A stretch of DNA of 64,000 nucleotides from Hypomesus transpacificus (Eukaryota; Chordata; Actinopteri; Osmeriformes; Osmeridae), in assembly GCF_021917145.1 (NCBI RefSeq), contig NC_061082.1, positions 9,150,237-9,214,236 of the forward strand, in the 5' to 3' direction. Each line of letters starts with the position of its first letter. Positions within the stretch are counted from its first letter, which is position 1. The notes beneath the pieces are model-generated. The model made no database searches and had not been told where the DNA came from. It was given only the letters and a program-made list of their open reading frames with translations. Both the position numbers and the translations under genes were made by a program. This document shows, one piece after another, positions 60,201 to 64,000 of the stretch.

Positions 60201-60457
60201 GTCCTTTTGAGGTGGAGTCTGTCATCAACCCCTGCGCTATCCGGCTGAAGCTCCCCTCCTCTCTCCGGGTCCACCCGGTGTTCCATGTCTCCCATCTTAA
60301 ACCTGTGTCCTCCAGTCCTCTGCCCTCCCGACCCTGCCCCTCCACCCCCCCGAATGGTGGACGGTCATCCCGTCTACACTGTGCGTCGGCTGCTGGATGT
60401 GCGCCGCCGCGGCCGGGGTTTTCAATACCTGGTGGACTGGAAGGGCTACGATCCTGA
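57237..60457 (+). CDS. Pol polyprotein (protease, RT, RNase H, integrase)
   Basis: Expressed as a Gag-Pol fusion by the -1 shift rather than from its own start; the frame has no stop from 57237. Protease: [13 protein letters not shown] (about 57350). [14 protein letters not shown], then catalytic YLDDILIFS at 58304. RNase [18 protein letters not shown] and [12 protein letters not shown]. Integrase: HHCC finger ([26 protein letters not shown], about 59320-59440), then the core with D in [10 protein letters not shown] in [10 protein letters not shown] and E in [10 protein letters not shown]. The GPY/F-like module ([14 protein letters not shown]) and [10 protein letters not shown] follow. The final codons (after about 60340) are frameshifted and read nonsense; the chromodomain lies in another frame. 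All catalytic residues are present. Confidence 0.92.
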
Positions 60458-60540
60458 GGAACGCTGCTGGGTTCCTCGTTCCCGGATCCTGGACCCTGCC
60501 CTGATCCGGGACTTTCGCCGTGCCCGTCCCGGAGCTGCTG
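60355..60540 (+). pseudogene. Chromodomain of pol, displaced by a frameshift
   Basis: The frame beginning [20 protein letters not shown] contains the aromatic and WKGY features of a chromodomain ([19 protein letters not shown]). In chromoviruses this is the pol C-terminus and directs integration to marked chromatin. It is one base out of register with pol. The break falls in the C-rich tract around 60315-60352, so a homopolymer length change is the likely cause. Confidence 0.8.
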
Positions 60541-60570
60541 GAGGGGCGCCGGGCGCCAGGGGGCGCCCGT

Positions 60571-60583
60571 TGGGGGGGGGTAC
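60571..60583 (+). other. Polypurine-tract candidate
   Basis: TGGGGGGGGGTAC just before the 3' LTR. A G-rich tract here would prime plus-strand synthesis. Confidence 0.55.
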
Positions 60584-60835
60584 TGTTATGTCCCCGGCCT
60601 AATCCGGGCCGGGATTTCTGTTTTCTGGATTTCTAAAACCGTCCTAAAACTTTGTTTTCTCTCTGCCTGCTACAGACCACATCCTCCGGTTCATCAGCCT
60701 GCCTGCCACACCTGCCTGCCCCACCGGATCTCCTTCGCTCTCCTTCACCTCAATTCAATAAACCAGTCAACTTGACCTTCAGTGGAGTCGTGCATTTGGG
60801 TCCACACCCCAGTAGCCAGTTGGTCCAACATAACA
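60584..60835 (+). repeat. 3' LTR, 252 bp, internally deleted
   Basis: Identical to the first 51 bp of the 5' LTR, then lacks about 175 bp (55896 to about 56070, including the TATA-like box and inferred start), then resumes at CCGTCCTAAAAC and matches to the end with about two differences. Confidence 0.9.
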
Positions 60836-60916
60836 GAAAGCGCTGGAAATGAGAACGTTTCTTTTGACATAATAAAGTTTAGCCATAGCTGTGGCATTGA
60901 AGGCAGTACAGCATAC

Positions 60917-61070
60917 TACCAGAGAATGTCTAATAAAGGGAGAACTCCCACTCTCGGGAAACTTCCGGGTTCTGAACTGGTTGCAGTTCCATATGAGGGC
61001 GCTAACGGTCGAGTGCAGAATGAATGGAGGTCTATGGAGCTATACCCCTCAAAATCCAAAAAGTTTGCTG
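60917..61070 (+). repeat. Dispersed repeat B, copy 2
   Basis: Starts CCAGAGAATG and matches the reverse complement of 45778-45943. Lies 77 bp right of the sushi element. Confidence 0.65.
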
Positions 61071-61594
61071 GAAGTGATAATTGTCAGTAACAATGCCAAA
61101 TTTGGTCTCAGGCTCGAGCCATGCGTGGAGAAGCTGACCCTGATAAATAGTGCAATGAGCAAGCTAGCCTACAGTAGCTGCTGTTGCTAGCAAAACTACA
61201 CTGAGCAGCACTTGTGCTAGCTGCCGCATCATTGGATACCAGTGGAGCGAAAAATTACGTTTCCTTCAGTAGTTTCAGTTTGGCAACTACTTGTTTAACC
61301 TTGTCTTTTGTCTTTATCTTTTGTGCTCCACTCGGGGAGTTGCGTTACATTTAGCAAATTGTTTTTTGCATTCACTTCACTCTTCTACTGTCTCTGAAAT
61401 GACGTGCTTTGCTGCGCAGTTGCTGCAATCGATGGAATAGTCCACAGTAGAATGGGGTGGGAGGGGAAGCCTGTGTTGACACAAATAGAATAAACGCTCT
61501 GGTACTTTGTTGATACTTTTGGGGAAGGTTTTGACTTTAATTGATTTGTATTATTATTATAGTTATTATTGATCATATGGTATTTTTATATATT
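61071..61594. other. Gene-free region
   Basis: A/T-rich toward the end (ATTATT repeats near 61550). No gene recognised. Confidence 0.5.
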
Positions 61595-61783
61595 TATATT
61601 TAGTCATTTAGCAGACGCTCTTATCCAGAGAGACTTACAGTAAGTACAGGGACATTCCCCCGAGGCAAGTAGGGTGAAGTGCCTTGCCCAAGGACATAAC
61701 GTCATTTTTGCACGGCGGGGAATCGATCCGGCAACCTTCTGATTACTAGCCCGACTCCCTCACCGCTCAGCCATCTGACTCCC
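61595..61783 (-). repeat. tRNA-derived SINE (fish V-type), copy 2
   Basis: Close to 13409-13600. On the minus strand it starts GGGAGTCAGATGGCTGAGCG, with B-box-like GCCGGATCGATTCCC and the body AAGTCTCTCTGGATAAGAGC. Confidence 0.8.
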
Positions 61784-62165
61784 AAAATCCCACTCCCTGA
61801 CAGAATTCCACTCCCCTATGTGTGAACACACGCAATGCCTTTTATGGAGTCTTTCAAGGGGCCCCCTGGCAGCTGGGGGTTGCCTACTTTGCCTAATGGG
61901 TAAATCTGCCCCTGGTATCCATGCGTCGTTGCTAACGTGTGTTGACGTGGTGACGTAGGTAGCACAGAGTACCCTTCGTCGACTAAAGGCACTTTCCGTC
62001 ACAAAAACGTTGTAACCTCCTAAACTGTGCAACAGAACGTAAATCCCAATACAAGCAACTCAATCGAGACCTAGACAAACATTTTGACACAGCCATTGTC
62101 TATGTAGTCCAAATATTGACTGAGCCTTAGGCGGGCAAAAAAATAACAAATAATAATAATATATA
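61784..62165. other. Gene-free spacer
   Basis: No recognisable gene or element. Borders a candidate LTR. Confidence 0.45.
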
Positions 62166-62879
62166 TGTGAGATAACAATGGTTGTGCCCTTGCCAAAGGC
62201 AAAGCACACTAAAGAATTTATAATACATTACAGTACAATTCTAGAACTATAATCATTAGCTGTATCACGGGCATGGCACTATCTATAATTCCAGAACTAT
62301 AATCATTAGCTGTATCACGGGCACTGTGCACTATATAGCAACGGGAACAATGCTCGTAAGACTTTATAAAGGATGCATGTATTAAAGTTAGGTATTGTGC
62401 TTATTAAATGTATGTCTTATGAACTTAGAACTGTGCTCTGGCCTAAAACATTGTGTCTCACACAGGGTGGGGGAAACAGGCTGTATTTTGTGTTGTTATC
62501 TCTCCATTTCAGGAGCAACCTTGAAACCGGGCTGAGAGAGCACCCGAGCAGATGGGAGGCGTAGGGAAGAACAAACTCCCTGATACACGAGAGGACAAGC
62601 ACAACCCTTTTTGATATTACTGTTTCAATTGCACTGTATAATATATGCTGGGGCAGGGACAGATAGCCAGTTGGACTTCGTGAACCAACCCAAACTCTGT
62701 TGTGGGTAGGGAAGCGTAGACAGCCCCAGAGCTCTGTACTTGTTGATTTCCAACTGCTGCATTAAAGCTGATATTATCGGACCTCTATGACTCCAGACCA
62801 CTCTTTCTAGAACACAGACTTGTGTCATTGAATACCATCATTACATATTGGATTAGACACAAAGATTTTGAATCCTTCA
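62166..62879 (+). repeat. Candidate 5' LTR of a retrovirus-like element
   Basis: The right border is set by a primer site two bases further on and the terminal CA at 62878-62879. The left border (TGTGAGATAA) is a guess. Regulatory order fits an LTR: a direct repeat of AACTATAATCATTAGCTGTA (about 62244 and 62298) as upstream enhancer-like repeats, TATAATATATG at 62637, then ATTAAA at 62761. No second LTR is inside the window. Confidence 0.5.
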
Positions 62880-62881
62880 AC

Positions 62882-62895
62882 TGGTGACCCCGACG
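62882..62895 (+). other. Primer-binding site, tRNA-Trp type
   Basis: TGGTGACCCCGACG is complementary to the 3' end of vertebrate tRNA-Trp including CCA. The 2-bp gap after the LTR CA is the usual retroviral spacing. Confidence 0.65.
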
Positions 62896-63007
62896 CTGAA
62901 AAGAGGGAGTCCGGAGGGTTCCGGCCCGACCGACAGATCGGGAGAGACCCATACACCGGTACGAGGAGGCAGACGTAATCGTCAGAGGTGCCTCAACATA
63001 AAAAAAG

Positions 63008-63013
63008 GTAAGC
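63008..63013 (+). promoter_or_regulatory. Candidate leader splice donor
   Basis: AAAAAAG|GTAAGC, a consensus donor about 110 bp after the primer site, where retroviral major donors often lie. Confidence 0.35.
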
Positions 63014-63122
63014 AGACACCTGTTAATTCAAAGTACTGCAATTCGGAACTGAGATCCAAATTTAGACGATTACAATGTTTCATCGTACCTAGTCAAACCA
63101 ACAGTGGTGGGAAATCAACAAA

Positions 63123-63311
63123 TGTATGTTACTAAGGGTTGAGAGGCCTTGAGGTGAAATTCCTCAAAAAGGGTTAGAGTCCCACTGTATGTTACTAAGG
63201 GTTGAGAGTCCTTGAGGTGAAATTCCTCAAAAAGGGTTAGAGTCCCACTGTATGTTACTAAGGGTTGAGAGGCCTTGAAGTGAAATTCCTCAAAAAGAGT
63301 TAGAGTCCCAC
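63123..63311 (+). repeat. Three 63-bp tandem repeats in the leader
   Basis: Units start TGTATGTTACTAAGGGTTGA at 63123, 63186 and 63249, each ending AGAGTCCCAC, with only a few differences. No spacers between units. Further right, about 63400-63445 and 63515-63560 are two diverged blocks sharing GTGGAGTCA. Confidence 0.9.
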
Positions 63312-63731
63312 CGTTTTATGTGTCTTGAGGGTTCGAATCTGTGTACTGTTTTGTGTGCCAAAGGTGTTAGTCCATTGAGCCCTGTCAAGGAGGGGTTAAA
63401 GTCCTCTGATCAAGTCATATTTGAGTGGAGTCAGATTGTGTTGAATAAAAATAGAGAGGAGTGTGGTGTATTCTTCCTTTTATTTTCTTTATCCTCACCG
63501 GTACAAGTGAATTCTAGTCCCTGAACGAGTTATACTTGTGTGGAGTCAAATTGAGCTGAACAATATTTTAAACAGATCTGCCGTTCTTAAAGAATCCACT
63601 AGATGTCCTCCTAGGACCATAATTGCTTTCGGTGCAAAGTCTAACGCGTATTTCAATTGTGAATCATTTATTTAGGTCAATCTCGTTTGTTTTCGGTTTC
63701 TTTGAACAAAGGTATACAGCAATCCGAGGAA

Positions 63732-63962
63732 ATGTCAGATACACCTCAAACCCTTTGTTTCCAATATGACATCGCGGTCTCTAAAATAATAAGTGGCACA
63801 GAGAAAGAAAAACGTAAAAAAGTACGTGCTAAGTATGACGAGTTCTGGAAACAGCATTTGAAACAAAATAACTGTGATGAAGGGGACCGTATGTGTTTAA
63901 AACAGATAATGATTGAAAGTGAGTCAGCGGCCATAAAAGTAAAGAAAGCACTCGGAGAGTGA
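63732..63962 (+). CDS. Unrecognised 76-aa ORF in the retroelement leader
   Basis: Starts MSDTPQTLCFQYDIAVSKII, then a strongly charged, Lys/Glu-rich stretch (EKEKRKKVRAKYDEFWKQHL) likely helical, a CxxGDRMC-like patch, and ends KVKKALGE. An in-frame non-ATG extension reaches 63687. It sits after the primer site and repeats, before any gag visible in the window. It could be a small accessory ORF, a first gag segment or chance. No signal peptide or membrane segment. Confidence 0.45.
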   Translation: MSDTPQTLCFQYDIAVSKIISGTEKEKRKKVRAKYDEFWKQHLKQNNCDEGDRMCLKQIMIESESAAIKVKKALGE

Positions 63963-64000
63963 CCGTCTAGCAAAAAAAAAAAAAGGAAAATGGAAAAAAG

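Larger units (their letters stand above)
55840..60840 (+). mobile_element. Nearly intact Tf1/sushi-type Ty3/Gypsy LTR retrotransposon
   Basis: LTRs at 55845-56269 and 60584-60835 flanked by a perfect 5-bp target duplication GAAAG (55840-55844, 60836-60840). The interior encodes gag, then pol in the -1 frame, with a chromodomain at the end. Where the two LTRs overlap they differ at about two bases in roughly 245, so insertion is recent. Known defects: a frameshift just before the chromodomain and a deletion of about 175 bp in the 3' LTR. Confidence 0.92.

Noticed and set aside
63123..63311. CRISPR-like direct repeats
   Set aside because: The 63-bp units are contiguous without spacers and lie in a eukaryotic retroelement leader.

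Overview
This window is vertebrate nuclear DNA, almost certainly from a teleost fish. It has two intron-bearing housekeeping genes whose encoded proteins are clearly vertebrate orthologues, GT-AG introns, and a dense load of element classes typical of fish genomes: Tc1, Harbinger, hAT ends, sushi-type Ty3/Gypsy elements, tRNA-derived SINEs, CR1/L2-like LINEs and a retrovirus-like leader. No prokaryotic operons, CRISPR arrays, rRNA genes or functional tRNA genes are visible. The order or species cannot be fixed from sequence reading alone.

The two host genes lie tail to tail in the middle. racgap1 (29128-36134, + strand, 16 coding exons, 650 codons plus stop) encodes the Rac/Rho GTPase-activating subunit of centralspindlin. 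gmppa (41347-37436, - strand, 12 coding exons, 427 codons plus stop) encodes the regulatory alpha subunit of GDP-mannose pyrophosphorylase. Exon phases add up without a break in both. The roughly 1.3 kb between their stop codons holds only 3' UTR or spacer.

Left arm (1-29 kb): a mosaic of repeats. It holds a tandem pair of tRNA-like SINEs interrupted by a 429-bp MITE, a LINE reverse-transcriptase fragment, an 850-bp element with GGCTGTTTATCAATCC ends, a hAT/BED-finger relic, a minus-strand Ty3/Gypsy pol relic, a complete Tc1-like transposon with an uninterrupted DD34E transposase (11388-13048), and two degraded Ty3/Gypsy elements joined head to tail (13982-19862).

Right arm (41.6-64 kb): a second copy of the GGCTGTTTATCAATCC element carrying a nested insertion, a second copy of the repeat that Tc1 entered (preserving the empty site), a minisatellite, a THAP-finger exon facing an ORF with a possible family resemblance, a LINE 3' part with a decayed membrane-protein-like ORF, and a two-gene Harbinger transposon with lesions in both genes. 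Then comes a nearly intact Tf1/sushi-type LTR retrotransposon (55845-60835) with a 5-bp target duplication, a self-priming primer site and a G GGA AAC frameshift heptamer. The window ends in the LTR and leader of a retrovirus-like element with a tRNA-Trp-type primer site, three 63-bp tandem repeats and an unrecognised 76-aa ORF.

The most notable signals are the two self-priming signatures, the PEG10-type frameshift site in a young sushi element, the empty/filled site pair for Tc1, and the unusual leader of the terminal retroelement.
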